From contig JALRCK010000192.1 of NCBI GenBank assembly GCA_023262305.1, positions 1 to 5,258 on the forward strand: a DNA stretch of 5,258 nt, in the 5' to 3' direction. The stretch comes from Deltaproteobacteria bacterium. Lineage in GTDB: Bacteria; Bdellovibrionota_C; UBA2361; OMII01. The notes beneath the pieces are model-generated. The model was not told the DNA's origin and ran no database searches. It saw nothing but the letters and a program-made list of their open reading frames with translations. The position numbers and the translations under genes are program-made. Shown here piece by piece: positions 5,192 through 5,258 of this stretch (position 1 is its first letter; each line of letters starts with the position of its first letter).

Positions 5192-5258
5192 AACGGCTAC
5201 GTCCCCCTCCCCACAAACACCTTCCTAATCTACTAAGAAAGGGTTAAGCTTTTTGCAT

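Noticed and set aside
5192..5258. Terminator after the amine oxidase
   Set aside because: The last 67 bases contain AAGCTTTTT but no stem of useful length before it. The window ends before anything further can be judged.

Overview
The window reads as ordinary chromosome of a Gram-negative bacterium with moderately high GC. Evidence for this is the exonuclease VII operon (xseA-xseB), a type II lipoprotein signal with Ser at +2, a class IVb (Flp-type) prepilin, Shine-Dalgarno sites of the AAGGAG/AGGGGG type, and a tRNA gene without an encoded CCA tail. No single gene fixes the phylum. A proteobacterial or related lineage is likely but is an inference.

Layout. Bases 1-121 carry a good sigma70-type promoter (71-99) for tRNA-Cys(GCA) at 122-195. 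The tRNA transcript probably ends at a hairpin plus T-run near 323-363. Convergent to it, on the minus strand, lie three genes transcribed in the order xseA (2519-1113), xseB (1110-853) and a small Flp-like pilin (646-404). xseA and xseB are two bases apart. The pilin follows after a 206-base gap that contains two abutting dyad symmetries (744-769).

Divergent from xseA, on the plus strand, is a six-helix membrane protein with a C-terminal four-cysteine zinc-ribbon-like motif (about 2551-3405), which I cannot name. After it come a weak terminator, a promoter with an inverted repeat in its spacer, a 91-residue lipoprotein of unknown function (3593-3868) and a strong intrinsic terminator (3898-3938). 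The last gene is a complete FAD-dependent amine oxidase of the monomeric sarcosine oxidase / N-methyltryptophan oxidase family (4022-5191), with its covalent-flavin cysteine intact.

How the genes relate. Only xseA and xseB form an obvious functional unit (exonuclease VII, single-strand DNA processing and mismatch repair). The pilin, zinc-ribbon membrane protein, lipoprotein and amine oxidase appear to be independent transcription units. I see no mobile element, CRISPR array, integrase or phage gene, and no clear sign of a new multi-gene system. The least explained items are the lone pilin with a cysteine-bearing tail, the zinc-ribbon membrane protein and the small lipoprotein.
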